Origin: Lysobacter enzymogenes | GTDB lineage: Bacteria > Pseudomonadota > Gammaproteobacteria > Xanthomonadales > Xanthomonadaceae | DNA: 64,000 bases | Direction: 5' to 3' | Assembly: GCF_023617245.1 (NCBI RefSeq) | Contig: NZ_CP067396.1 | Location: 6,110,001-6,174,000, forward strand | Shown: one piece after another, positions 1-8,102 of the stretch | Numbering within the stretch: position 1 is the first letter of the stretch | How the letters are laid out: each line of letters starts with the position of its first letter | The notes under the pieces: generated by a model | Seen by the model: only the letters and a program-made list of their open reading frames with translations | The model's database searches: none | Told to the model about the DNA's origin: nothing | Translations under genes and position numbers: made by a program

Positions 1-928
1 CCGCGTCGTCGTCGCCGATGCGGTAGGCCAGCACCTGCGCCGGGTCGGCGTCGCCCATGAACGAACACGCCGCGTCGCCGGCGACCTGGCTGTCGAGCCA
101 GAACGCGTGCGGCGACTGCGCATAGCACTGCGCGAACGCGCTTTCGGCTTCGGGCGCGGGCTCCAGCGCGCGCGCCCAGGCGCGCAGCGCGGCCGGCGGC
201 GTCGCCGCGACGGGTTCGATCCGCTCGGCCGGTGCGGCGGGTTCTGAGGGTTCTGCGGGTCCGACCGACTCGACCGCCGCCACCGATGCGCGCGCAGCGA
301 CGACCGCCGCGGCGCTTTCGCGCCAGCCGAGCGCGACGCCGCCGCGATGGCGGTGCGCGAGTTCGCGGAAGTTGCCGATCATCGCCAGGCCGTGCTCGCT
401 CAGCACCGACTCGGGATGGAACTGCACGCCCCATTGCGGCCGCCGGCGATGGCGCAGCGCCATGATCACGCCGTCGTGGCTGTGCGCGCTGGCTTCCAGC
501 TCCGGCGGCAGCGGCGCGGCGGCGATCAGCGAGTGGTAGCGGATCGCGACCAGATCCTGCGGCAGGCCGGCGAACAGGCCGCGGCCGTCGTGGCGCAGGC
601 GCGCGGGCCGGCCGTGCACCGGCTCGGGCGCGTGGGCGATGCGGCCGCCGTTGGCGTGGGCGATGGCCTGGAATCCCAGGCACACCCCGAGCAACGGCAG
701 GGCCGTGCGTTCGATCGCCGGGCGCGACAGGCCCAGGTCGGCGGCGTGGGCGGCGCTGCCGGGGCCGGGCGAAACCACGATGCAGTCGTAGCGCGCGTCG
801 GCGCGCAGCCCGTCCCAATCCGCCGCGTCGTTGCGCAGCACGGTCGGCGCCTGGCCGAACGCGCGGCCGATCAGGTCGGCGAGGTTCCAGGTGAAGGAGT
901 CGTAGTTGTCGATCAACAGGCAACGCAT
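1..928 (-). CDS. Aminodeoxychorismate synthase, PabA-PabB fusion (3' end outside window)
   Basis: Predicted to release ammonia from glutamine and aminate chorismate to 4-amino-4-deoxychorismate for p-aminobenzoate and folate. The visible 309 codons start at the ATG at 928-926. Residues 1 to about 190 form a class I glutamine amidotransferase: MRCLLIDNYDSFTWNL start, VVSPGPG, the nucleophile elbow LLGVCLGFQAI and the His-Glu pair in WGVQFHPES. An Ala/Pro/Glu linker follows, and then a PabB/TrpE-type N-terminus (SPHAFWLDSQ, CSFMGDADP), so the two subunits are fused in one chain. This fusion order is known from actinobacterial ADC synthases. The chorismate-binding core lies beyond the window edge, so anthranilate synthase cannot be excluded. 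The PPTase gene upstream is on the same strand. Confidence 0.85.
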   Translation of the reverse strand, partial: MRCLLIDNYDSFTWNLADLIGRAFGQAPTVLRNDAADWDGLRADARYDCIVVSPGPGSAAHAADLGLSRPAIERTALPLLGVCLGFQAIAHANGGRIAHAPEPVHGRPARLRHDGRGLFAGLPQDLVAIRYHSLIAAAPLPPELEASAHSHDGVIMALRHRRRPQWGVQFHPESVLSEHGLAMIGNFRELAHRHRGGVALGWRESAAAVVAARASVAAVESVGPAEPSEPAAPAERIEPVAATPPAALRAWARALEPAPEAESAFAQCYAQSPHAFWLDSQVAGDAACSFMGDADPAQVLAYRIGDDDA

Positions 929-1090
929 GATCGGCCTATTGTCGTACAAAGCCGCGCTGACGCGGCGGCGCGGCCTGGACGAACCACGGCGCGCGCAACG
1001 CCGTGCCGGTGCCGGCCCGCGCGAAACCGCGGGATCGCAGCCGGCGCTCGGGTTCGAATCCGTGCGCGCGCACCGCGCCGGCGCGGCCGC
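929..1090. other. Intergenic gap between PPTase and pabAB
   Basis: A 162-bp GC-rich stretch without a convincing coding frame, promoter or terminator. It contains a T-loop-like string near 1050 that does not fold as a tRNA. Confidence 0.5.
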
Positions 1091-1846
1091 TCAGGCCGCG
1101 CGCGGCAGCCAGACCAGGCTCAGCACGCCGCCGTCGGCGTCGAAGCGGTAGTGCGCGGCGAAGCCCTGGCCGCGGCGCACGCCGGGGGCGAGGTCCTCGG
1201 CGCAGGCGAAGTCCAGGCGTTGCGGCCCGACCCGGACCAGCCGCATCGCCTCGAACCCGAACAAGCGCCGCACCTGCGGGAACAGCGCCTTGTACAGGCT
1301 TTCCTTGGCCGAGAACGTCGCCGCCAGTCCGGCGGCCGGATCGGCGAAGCCGGCCGCGATCCGCGCCTGCTCGTCGGCGTCGACGACCAGGCCGCGGATC
1401 TCCGCCGCGCGCGCGGCATCGAGCGGGCGTTCGATGTCCACGCCCAGGCCGAGGGTGTCGGCGTCGCTCGCGGCCAGGCACAGCGCGCGGTCGCCGGCGT
1501 GGGTGATCGACGCGATCGTGCCGGGCGGCCACAGCGGCTCGCGGTCGCGGCCGATCGCGACCGTCGCCGGCGCCGCGCCGAGCCGGTCCAGCGCGCGGCG
1601 CGCGCACAGGCGCCCGGCCAGGAACTCGCTGCGGCGCTTGGGCACGGCGCGGTCGAGCTGCGCCGGCAGTTCGATGCCGTAGCGCGCGAACAGGCCGTCG
1701 CGATACGCGCCCAGGTCGAAACGGCAGGCGTGGCCGGCGAAACGGCGGCCGAACGCCTCGATCTCGATGTCGCCGGCTTCGCGCAAGAACGCCTGCCCGG
1801 GATCGGGCGATGCGGAATCGGCGGTGGCCGGCGCGTCGGCGGTCAT
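1091..1846 (-). CDS. 4'-phosphopantetheinyl transferase (EntD/Sfp-like)
   Basis: Predicted to move phosphopantetheine from CoA to a carrier-protein serine, activating NRPS, PKS or fatty-acid carrier domains. The 251-residue protein carries the family signatures WPPG and SITH (about 106-116), GVDIE (135-139, Mg2+/CoA ligands) and FSAKESLYKA (178-187, catalytic Glu and Lys). The ATG at 1846 was chosen because the frame further upstream runs into an intergenic repeat. It lies 162 bp upstream of the PabAB gene on the same strand, so both may serve folate or secondary metabolism. That link is inference; the enzyme assignment is firm. Confidence 0.88.
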   Translation of the reverse strand: MTADAPATADSASPDPGQAFLREAGDIEIEAFGRRFAGHACRFDLGAYRDGLFARYGIELPAQLDRAVPKRRSEFLAGRLCARRALDRLGAAPATVAIGRDREPLWPPGTIASITHAGDRALCLAASDADTLGLGVDIERPLDAARAAEIRGLVVDADEQARIAAGFADPAAGLAATFSAKESLYKALFPQVRRLFGFEAMRLVRVGPQRLDFACAEDLAPGVRRGQGFAAHYRFDADGGVLSLVWLPRAA

Positions 1847-1962
1847 GAGCGCGAAGGGCGGGAACGGGCGGGAACGGGCGGTCAGGATCGCATAAGCCGA
1901 TTGCGCGGGGGTCGTCGGGCTAGCTGCGCTGGTTCCAGTTCGTTGCGTCGCATCGGACCGCA

Positions 1963-2045
1963 AGGCGTCGGGGCTGAAGCCCTTCCCACAAAAGGCCATG
2001 ACGCGCAGCGGCTTTTGTGGGAGGGGCTTCAGCCCCGACGCTTTC
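1963..2045. repeat. REP-like family A, inverted pair
   Basis: Two oppositely oriented copies of a hairpin unit with core GGGGC-TTCA-GCCCC next to a GTGGGAG box, separated by about 15 bp. Similar pairs recur in at least six other gaps of this window. The pair lies upstream of the PPTase start and downstream of the M4 protease. Confidence 0.85.
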
Positions 2046-2089
2046 GTCCCAGCGCGCGACGAATTAGCGCAAATCCCCAACGCCGTACC

Positions 2090-2125
2090 CAAAAACGAAC
2101 GGCCCGCACAGGGCGGGCCGTTCGC
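2090..2125 (-). terminator. Rho-independent terminator of the M4 protease gene
   Basis: On the minus strand a near-perfect GAACGGCCCGC hairpin (2096-2124) is followed by GTTTTTG, about 22 bp after the protease stop codon. Confidence 0.8.
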
Positions 2126-2146
2126 TGCATCGAGGGTGCGGGAGGA

Positions 2147-3787
2147 TCAATTGACGTTGGCGCCGCTCCACGCCCGCGCCACCGCCGTGTGCTCGGGCGA
2201 GCCCGCGCCGTACAGCTCCGCCGCCGCCTGCAGGGTCAGGGTGCGCGCCTGCGGGTAGCTGGTGTTGCTGGTGAACTTGGTGGTCAGCGCGCGGTAGAAG
2301 ATCTTGCCCGCCTTGTCGCGGCCGATGCCGGCGATCGCGGTGTCGCCGTTGCACACCAGCTGCGCCGGGGTCAGCCCGGAACCGGCCGGGACCACCGCGC
2401 CTTCGGCCAGCAGGTAGAAGAAGCGGTTGCCGACGCCGGAGGTGTAGTGCGGATCGTGGATGCCGCCGGCCGCCAGGTTCGGATCGAAGCCGCCGGCCGG
2501 GTAGCAGTTGAACGACTTGCCGTCGGCGGCCTGGTTGTACATGTCGCGCAGGGCCTTGCCCGGCTCGGTGCGCACCATCTCGCCGATGCGGTAGTCGCCC
2601 GGGTCGTTGGCGTTGTTGGCGTAGAACTCGACCAGGGTGCCGAAGATGTCCGAGGCCGATTCGTTGAGCCCGCCCGCATCGCCCGAGTACGCCAGCGCGG
2701 CGGTCTTGGCGGTCACGCCGTGGGTCATCTCGTGGCCGGCCACGTCGATGCCCACCACCGGCTTGAAGCCGCGCGCGGCGTCGCCATCGCCGTAGAACAT
2801 GGTGTTGGTCAGCGCCACGTAGGCCGCGTTGGCGCCGGTGATCGCGCCGGTGGAGGTCTTGAACGTGGTGTGGGCGTAGCTCTTGATGCCCTTGCCGTCG
2901 CCGGACAGGCCGGTGCGGCCGTGCACGTTCTTGTAGTAGTCCCAGGTCGCGCCGACGCCGTAGTGGATGTCGACGCCGACGCTGTTGCGGTCGCTGGTGG
3001 TGGTGTTGCCCCAGACGTTGTCGGCGTCGGTCAGCACCGGGCCGTTGAGGAACAGAATGCTGAACAAGTCCGACACCGTCTTGCCCTGCGCGTCGTGGAC
3101 CGCGCCGTTGCCGCGGGTGGTGTCGATCAGGTCGAACTTCGTCGCGCTCTTCTGGTCGGTGGCGATGCTCAGGTCGCCGTAGTACAGCGACTTGCCGGTG
3201 CCGACGGCGCCCGCGGTCTGGACCAGGTCCTGCACGTCGAGCACGTTGCCGCTGGCGGCATCCACGTAATACTTGACCAGGCCCGAGTGGGCATCGGTCT
3301 GCGCGCCGGACAGGATCACCTCGTACGCCAGCACCGGCGCCGCGCCGCGCGCGTACACCACCGCCTGGTTGGAATAGACCTTGTCGACGCGGCCGCGGAA
3401 GCGCGAGCCGGCTTCGACCGCGGCGTCGTCCTTGCTCAGGCGCGCCTCGCCGGTCGGGCGCAGCGCGCTGCGCAGGGTCAGCGACGCGGCGCCGAAGCGG
3501 CCGCGCGCGCTGGTCGCGACGACGTCGCCGCCGATCACCGGCATGCCGCGCCAGCGGCGCTCGAAGCGGACGTGTTCGACGCCGTCGCGGTCGGCCGCCA
3601 CGTCGCGCGCTTCGAACACATCCTCGGCGTCGGCCTTCAGTACGGCGCGATTGGCCGAGAGCAGGCCCTGCGCCTGCTGCATCGCCAGCGCGCGCGCCGC
3701 CGGCGGCGCGGCGTGCGCGGCCGGCACCGCGGCGGCGATGGCCAGGACCAGGGCGATGCGCTTGGGTACGTTGAAGTGCGAAGTCAT
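2147..3787 (-). CDS. Secreted M4 (thermolysin/elastase-type) zinc metalloprotease
   Basis: Predicted extracellular neutral endopeptidase made as a preproenzyme of 546 residues. A signal peptide ends near AHA (about 25-27). A propeptide follows to about residue 195 with FTP/PepSY-type segments (RWRGMPVIGGDVV, LAYEVILSG). The mature domain has the zinc motif HEMTH (352-356), the third ligand Glu in GGLNESASD (about 376) and the catalytic His region GGIHDPHYTSG (about 442-451). Length and order match Pseudomonas elastase-like proteases. It is monocistronic with its own terminator. Lysobacter and relatives secrete many such lytic proteases, so nutrient scavenging or predation is plausible but inferred. 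Confidence 0.95.
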   Translation of the reverse strand: MTSHFNVPKRIALVLAIAAAVPAAHAAPPAARALAMQQAQGLLSANRAVLKADAEDVFEARDVAADRDGVEHVRFERRWRGMPVIGGDVVATSARGRFGAASLTLRSALRPTGEARLSKDDAAVEAGSRFRGRVDKVYSNQAVVYARGAAPVLAYEVILSGAQTDAHSGLVKYYVDAASGNVLDVQDLVQTAGAVGTGKSLYYGDLSIATDQKSATKFDLIDTTRGNGAVHDAQGKTVSDLFSILFLNGPVLTDADNVWGNTTTSDRNSVGVDIHYGVGATWDYYKNVHGRTGLSGDGKGIKSYAHTTFKTSTGAITGANAAYVALTNTMFYGDGDAARGFKPVVGIDVAGHEMTHGVTAKTAALAYSGDAGGLNESASDIFGTLVEFYANNANDPGDYRIGEMVRTEPGKALRDMYNQAADGKSFNCYPAGGFDPNLAAGGIHDPHYTSGVGNRFFYLLAEGAVVPAGSGLTPAQLVCNGDTAIAGIGRDKAGKIFYRALTTKFTSNTSYPQARTLTLQAAAELYGAGSPEHTAVARAWSGANVN

Positions 3788-4184
3788 CCGTGTTTCCCCT
3801 CATCAAGTGATGCAAGCGCCGGTACGGCCGGCGGACCGTGGCGGCGTTGGCTGCCGTCGCGATCATCTTGGGTCGGCGCAAACGCGTCGGCTGCGATGCT
3901 TCAACGCCGGACGCAGGCCGAATTGCGGAAGCGTTTCGCAGTTTTCGCATTCGTCATATGACGCTAAATCGTTCATCGTTCGCCTGCGTTGTAAAACTGC
4001 GACGCAGGCACCGTGCGGTTTCTCGGGTAACCAATTCGCTTCGCCGTCGCGCCTCGTGGCTGCGATGCATTCGATGGGCACAAAGCCTGTGCAATGCGAT
4101 CGCGCGCCTCGCGACGCTGCGCATGCTTGGCCTGCGATGAAGCGCCGTGGTGTATGGTCGCGGCTTTGCCGACGGCCTCCGCCC
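3788..4184. promoter_or_regulatory. Divergent control region, M4 protease / serine hydrolase
   Basis: A 397-bp non-coding gap between divergent genes, less GC-rich than its surroundings around 3930-4030. A possible -10 hexamer TATGGT lies at 4152-4157, about 28 bp before the serine hydrolase ATG. I see no repeat hairpin of family A or B here. Confidence 0.4.
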
Positions 4185-5438
4185 ATGCGCCTGCCTGCTC
4201 TGAAATCGCTCCTGCTCCTGGCCGCGTTGCTGGTACCCGCCGCCGACGCGCGCGAAGCCGCGACGCCCGCCGGCACCCGCATCGCCGCGCAACGGCTCGC
4301 GCGCATCGACGCCGCGTTGCAGCGCTACATCGACGACGGCCGCATCGCCGGCGCGGTGGCGCTGGTGTTGCAGGACGGCAAGCCGGTGTACCAGCGCGCG
4401 TTCGGCTGGAGCGACAAGGAAGCCGGCCGGCGCATGCGCGAGGACACGGTCTTCCGCATCGCCTCGCAGACCAAGGCGCTGACCAGCGCGGCGATCCTGA
4501 TGCTGGCCGAGGAAGGCAAGCTCAGCCTGGACGAACCGGTGGGCCGCACGATCCCGGCTTTCGCCAAGACCACCGTCGCCGTCGCCGGCGGCGAACCGGT
4601 CGCGGCCAAGCGCCGCATCACCGTGCGCGACCTGCTGACCCACACCGCCGGCATTTCCTACGGCACCGATGCCGCGATCAAGGAGGCCTACCGCGCCCAG
4701 GGCCTGGGCCCGGCCGCGGGCTACGGCTGGTACACCGCCGACAAGGACGAAGCCACCTGCGCGACGATGGAGCGGCTGGCGACGCTGCCGTTCGTGGCCC
4801 AGCCCGGCGAGCGCTGGGTCTACGGCTACAACACCGACATCCTCGGCTGCGTGGTCGAACGCGCCTCGGGCATGGCGCTGGACGAATTCGTCCGCACCCG
4901 CATCGCCGAACCGCTGGACTTGCGCGACACCCGCTTCTTCCTGCCGCCGGCGCAGCGCGAGCGGCTGGCGGCGGTGTACGCCAGCGGCGACGACGGCCGC
5001 GCCGCGCGCGCGCCCGACGGCGCGCGCGGCCAGGGGCATTACGTCGACGGCCCGCGCCGCAACTTCGCCGGCGGCGCCGGACTGCTGTCGACCGCGCGCG
5101 ACTACGCGCGCTTCCTGGAAGCGCTGCACCGCGGCGGCGAACTCGACGGCGTGCGCATCCTCTCGCCGCGCAGCGTGCGGCTGATGCGCAGCAACCAGTC
5201 CGGCGCGCTGTATCCCGACGAAGGCAAGGGCTTCGGCTACGGCTTCGAAGTCACCGAACGCTACGGCGCGAACGGGCTCGACGGCGAGGGCGCGTACGGC
5301 TGGGCGGGCGCTTACGGCACGCTATACCGCGTCGATCCGCAGGCGCGGCTGGTGATGGTGCTGATGATCCAGCTGATGCCCAACCGCACCGACATCCAGT
5401 CGGTGTTTCCGACGTTGGTGTACCAGGCGCTGGAGTGA
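4185..5438 (+). CDS. Secreted serine hydrolase, beta-lactamase class C/EstB family
   Basis: Predicted periplasmic or secreted penicillin-binding-protein-like esterase or D-aminopeptidase. The 417-residue protein has a signal peptide (LLLLAALLVPAADA, to about 22), the SxxK motif SQTK (94-97) with the nucleophile Ser, a second-motif tyrosine in ERWVYGYN (about 213) and a C-terminal GWAGAYGT segment in place of the KTG/HxG motif. The ATG at 4185 was chosen because it places the signal peptide at the N-terminus; an in-frame ATG at 4137 is an alternative. No partner gene is adjacent. Substrate cannot be told from sequence; a true beta-lactamase is less likely than an esterase or transesterase. Confidence 0.88.
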   Translation: MRLPALKSLLLLAALLVPAADAREAATPAGTRIAAQRLARIDAALQRYIDDGRIAGAVALVLQDGKPVYQRAFGWSDKEAGRRMREDTVFRIASQTKALTSAAILMLAEEGKLSLDEPVGRTIPAFAKTTVAVAGGEPVAAKRRITVRDLLTHTAGISYGTDAAIKEAYRAQGLGPAAGYGWYTADKDEATCATMERLATLPFVAQPGERWVYGYNTDILGCVVERASGMALDEFVRTRIAEPLDLRDTRFFLPPAQRERLAAVYASGDDGRAARAPDGARGQGHYVDGPRRNFAGGAGLLSTARDYARFLEALHRGGELDGVRILSPRSVRLMRSNQSGALYPDEGKGFGYGFEVTERYGANGLDGEGAYGWAGAYGTLYRVDPQARLVMVLMIQLMPNRTDIQSVFPTLVYQALE

Positions 5439-5487
5439 AGGCCGCTTCGGAAACTTTGCGCATCCGGTGCGGCGCGGCGACCTGAAA

Positions 5488-5750
5488 CGAGAGCGTCGGG
5501 CCTGAAGGCCCTCCCACAAAAGCTGCGACGGCTTGCGGCTGTTGTAGGAGGGGCTTCAGCCCCGACGCTGTTCGATCCTTAGCGACATAGCAACCTAAAA
5601 CAAAAGCATCGGGCCTGAAGGCCCTCCCACAGGAGCAGGATCGGCCTGCCTGCCGCTGTTGTGGGAGGGGCTTCAGCCCCGACGCTTTTCGATCCGCGGC
5701 GACATGGCGATCTGAAACAAGAGCATCGCGCCTGAAGGCCCTACCACCAC
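5488..5750. repeat. Tandem array of family A REP-like units
   Basis: Three direct repeats of roughly 112 bp, each with an arm reading GGGCC-TGAA-GGCCC and, in the first two units, a facing arm reading GGGGC-TTCA-GCCCC. The third unit (5722-5745) is a half-copy. Spacer text such as CGATCCnnnGCGACAT is also shared, so the repeated unit is longer than the hairpins. The array fills the gap between convergent genes. Confidence 0.88.
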
Positions 5751-5795
5751 TCAAATCACGGCATCGGGCTTCGAGGCTTTTCCGCCTACCGCGCC

Positions 5796-6983
5796 TCAGT
5801 CCTCGACGATCGCGTGCGGCAGGAAGCGCGAGCTGTCCTGGGTGATCGGGCCTTCGTCCTCGCGGATGCCCATGCCGGCGGCCTGGTCGGCGACCACCCA
5901 ACTGCCGATCAAGGGATAGTTCGGCTCGCCGTCGGCGCCGTCGAAGCGCGGCAGCGGGTGCAGGGCCTGGCGGATGGTCGGGCCGTCTTCGTACGGGCCG
6001 TCGCTGCGCAGGCGCTCGCCGTCCAGGCCGACCAGCTCGATGTTGGCGCCTTCGCGCGAGAACAACGGCTTGCGCACCCAACCCGGCGCCAGTTCGCCGG
6101 CATCGGCGTCCTCGAAATGCGCTTCCAGCAGGTTCGGATGGCCGGCATGGCGTTCCCACAGCAGCGGCAGCACGCCCTTGTTGCTCAGAATCGCCTTCCA
6201 CGCCGGCTCGATCAGCTGCACGCGCGAGCCGGCCAGCTTGGGGCCGTACTCCTCGACGAACATCCACTCCAGCGGATACAGCTTGAACAAGGTGCGGATG
6301 ACCCGGTCGTCGCCGTCGGTGAAATAGCCCTCGCGGCTCAGGCCGATGCCTTCGATGCTCAGCTCCAGCGTGTCCACGCCGGCCTGCTCGGCGCAGTCGC
6401 GCAGGTAGCGCACCGTGCCCTGGTCCTCGGGCGAATCCTCGACCGCGGCGAAGTGCACCGGCGTGGCGATGCGCTTGTCGCGGGCGAGCGCGCCGAAGGT
6501 CTCGATCAGCAGTTCCTGGATGCGGTTGTACTGGTCGCTGCCCTCGCCGAGCGCGCCGCGGGCGATGCTCTGCTCCAGCCACAGCCACTGGAAGTAGGCG
6601 GCTTCGTACAGCGAGGTCGGGGTGTCGTAGTTGAGCTCGTAGAGCTTGGCCGGGCCGCGGCCGTCGTAGGCCAGGTCCATGCGGCCGTACAGGTGCGGCT
6701 CGCCGCGGCGCCAGGAATCGGCGATCCAGTCCCAATACTCGCGCGGGATCGCCAGCCGTTCCAGCAATCGCTCCGAGCCGACGACCTCGTCGACCAGGGC
6801 CATCGCCATGTCGTGCAGTTCCTGGGTCGGCTGCTCGATCTCGTCCTCGATCTGGCGCAGGCCGAACGCGTAGTAAGCGCGCTCGTCCCAGTACGGCGCG
6901 CCGTCGATGGTGTGGAAACGGAAGCCGAGCGACTCGGCCTGTTCGCGCCAGTCCGGGCGTTCGGGTACGACGATGCGTTTCAT
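5796..6983 (-). CDS. yjfC: Glutathionylspermidine synthase-family ATP-grasp ligase (YjfC/YgiC-like)
   Basis: Predicted ATP-grasp amide ligase homologous to the synthetase domain of glutathionylspermidine synthase. The 395 residues cover the synthetase domain only, with no CHAP amidase domain, as in YgiC/YjfC. Recognisable segments include MDLAYDGRGPAKLYELNYDTPTS-type substrate and metal residues (about 120-145), LIEPAWKAILSNKG (about 258-271), WVRKPLFSREGANI (about 300-313) and the C-terminal GSWVVADQAAGMGIRED. It is the last gene of a seven-gene minus-strand set in which its partners also match E. coli yjf genes. E. coli YgiC and YjfC lack demonstrated glutathionylspermidine activity, so the substrate is open; ligation to a peptide or protein tail has been proposed for this gene context. 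Confidence 0.92.
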   Translation of the reverse strand: MKRIVVPERPDWREQAESLGFRFHTIDGAPYWDERAYYAFGLRQIEDEIEQPTQELHDMAMALVDEVVGSERLLERLAIPREYWDWIADSWRRGEPHLYGRMDLAYDGRGPAKLYELNYDTPTSLYEAAYFQWLWLEQSIARGALGEGSDQYNRIQELLIETFGALARDKRIATPVHFAAVEDSPEDQGTVRYLRDCAEQAGVDTLELSIEGIGLSREGYFTDGDDRVIRTLFKLYPLEWMFVEEYGPKLAGSRVQLIEPAWKAILSNKGVLPLLWERHAGHPNLLEAHFEDADAGELAPGWVRKPLFSREGANIELVGLDGERLRSDGPYEDGPTIRQALHPLPRFDGADGEPNYPLIGSWVVADQAAGMGIREDEGPITQDSSRFLPHAIVED

Positions 6984-7004
6984 GCGCGCTCGATGAGGTG
7001 GGGA

Positions 7005-7652
7005 TCAGCCGCCGCGGCCGAAGCTGCGGCTACTGCTGCTGGAACTGCTGCTGCGGCCGAAACCGCCGCGCGCCGCGGCGCTGGAACCGAAGCCCGCGCG
7101 CGAGACGGTGACCGCGCGCGCCGGCAATGCGGTATCGCCGGCCTTCCTGCCGTACACGGTGCCGCTGTGGGTGCTGATCTGCTTGCCGTCGGGCTTGAGA
7201 TAGCGGCCGCCCTGGTAATCGCGATACAGCGGCGAGACGCCGCCGATGTGGTAGTAGCGGTTGCCGCCGCTCATCAGCTGCGAGGCCGCGTAGCCGAGCA
7301 GGAAGCCGGTCATCGGCGGGATGTAGTAGGGCTGGCTGGCGTTCGCCTGCTGCCCCTGCAGCGGCGTGCAGGCGCCGAACTGCTGGTTGCATTCCTGCTG
7401 GCTCTCGAAGCGCGGAGCGACCTTTTCGTGCTCGACCAGGGCCTGGCCGTAGGCCTTCTCGCACTCCTCGCGCGAGATCTCGGTCTGCACCGTGCATTCT
7501 TCGCGCGAGGTCAGGATCTTGCCGCTGGGATCGTCGTCGCAGCCGGCCAGCACCGCCGGCGCGGCCACCGCCATCAGCACCAGCTTGAGGTTGCGCGAGC
7601 GCTTGCCGCGCGGCGCGGAATCGTGGGCGTTGGTGGTCATGGCATCGCTCAC
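7005..7652 (-). CDS. yjfM: DUF1190 lipoprotein-like protein (YjfM/YgiB family)
   Basis: A 215-residue envelope protein. An N-terminal hydrophobic segment ends in a lipobox-like VLAGC (about residue 38). The body has paired-Cys repeats (EECTVQTEISREECEKAYG, QQECNQQFGAC). The tail is rich in Ser and Gly (SSSSSSSSRSFGRGG), typical of YgiB proteins. The start is GTG at 7652, overlapping the TGA of the DUF350 gene; an ATG at 7640 is the alternative. The ATP-grasp gene starts 21 bp downstream, a pairing conserved in E. coli ygiB-ygiC and yjfM-yjfC. The Ser/Gly tail could be the ligase's acceptor, which is inference. Confidence 0.9.
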   Translation of the reverse strand: MSDAMTTNAHDSAPRGKRSRNLKLVLMAVAAPAVLAGCDDDPSGKILTSREECTVQTEISREECEKAYGQALVEHEKVAPRFESQQECNQQFGACTPLQGQQANASQPYYIPPMTGFLLGYAASQLMSGGNRYYHIGGVSPLYRDYQGGRYLKPDGKQISTHSGTVYGRKAGDTALPARAVTVSRAGFGSSAAARGGFGRSSSSSSSSRSFGRGG

Positions 7653-8056
7653 GGCGTCATCGCGGCGGCGTTGATCAGGCCGACGCTGACCGACACGCCG
7701 GCGTAGAACACGCCGGCGCCGACCTGGCCGTCGGTGATCTGCTGCGACAGCTTCGGCGCGACCAGGCGCGCGATCAGGTAGGCGAACACCTGCACCACCA
7801 CCGCCGCCGCGCCCCAGATCGCCGCGTCGACCAGGCTGACCGAGTTGGAGATCGCCGAATGCAGCGGCAGCGCCAGGCCGACCAGGGTGCCGGCGAAACC
7901 GGTCGCGGCGGCGGCGTTGCCGGAGCGGATCAGGCTCAGCTCGCGGTGCGGGGTGATCAGCGACACCGCCAGCGCGGCCAGGATCAGCACGCCGATGCCG
8001 GTGCCGGCGTAGGCGAGGAAATTGAGGAAGCTGTGGGCGTTGATCGGTGCGTCCAT
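7649..8056 (-). CDS. yjfL: DUF350 inner-membrane protein (YjfL)
   Basis: A 135-residue integral membrane protein with about four TM helices. They start near 14-35 (FLAYAGTGIGVLILAALAVSLI), 47-68 (AAATGFAGTLVGLALPLHSAIS), 77-98 (DAAIWGAAAVVVQVFAYLIARL) and 112-132 (GAGVFYAGVSVSVGLINAAAMT). It matches the DUF350 family in length and pattern. The stop overlaps the next gene's GTG start, implying translational coupling. The molecular role of DUF350 is unknown; its constant partners here are a PspA paralogue and a glutathionylspermidine-synthase-like ligase. Confidence 0.92.
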   Translation of the reverse strand: MDAPINAHSFLNFLAYAGTGIGVLILAALAVSLITPHRELSLIRSGNAAAATGFAGTLVGLALPLHSAISNSVSLVDAAIWGAAAVVVQVFAYLIARLVAPKLSQQITDGQVGAGVFYAGVSVSVGLINAAAMTP

Positions 8057-8102
8057 GGTGGGTCCTTGCGATGAATGCGGCGCGGCGGCGCGCGGGGCGG
8101 CG

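Noticed and set aside
1020..1095. GGTTCGAATCC, a tRNA T-loop-like string
   Set aside because: The T-stem pairs for only two base pairs, and no acceptor, D or anticodon arms can be drawn around it.
347..3961. Very long open frames antisense to real genes, such as 1204 codons here and 1636 codons over 21174-26084
   Set aside because: At about 70% GC, stop codons are rare. These frames encode Arg/Ala/Gly-rich sequence with no domains, or run through several real genes; recognised families lie in the other frames or strand.
5488..5750. CRISPR-like spacing of repeats
   Set aside because: Units are palindromic pairs, spacers are themselves similar between units, and no cas genes are present.
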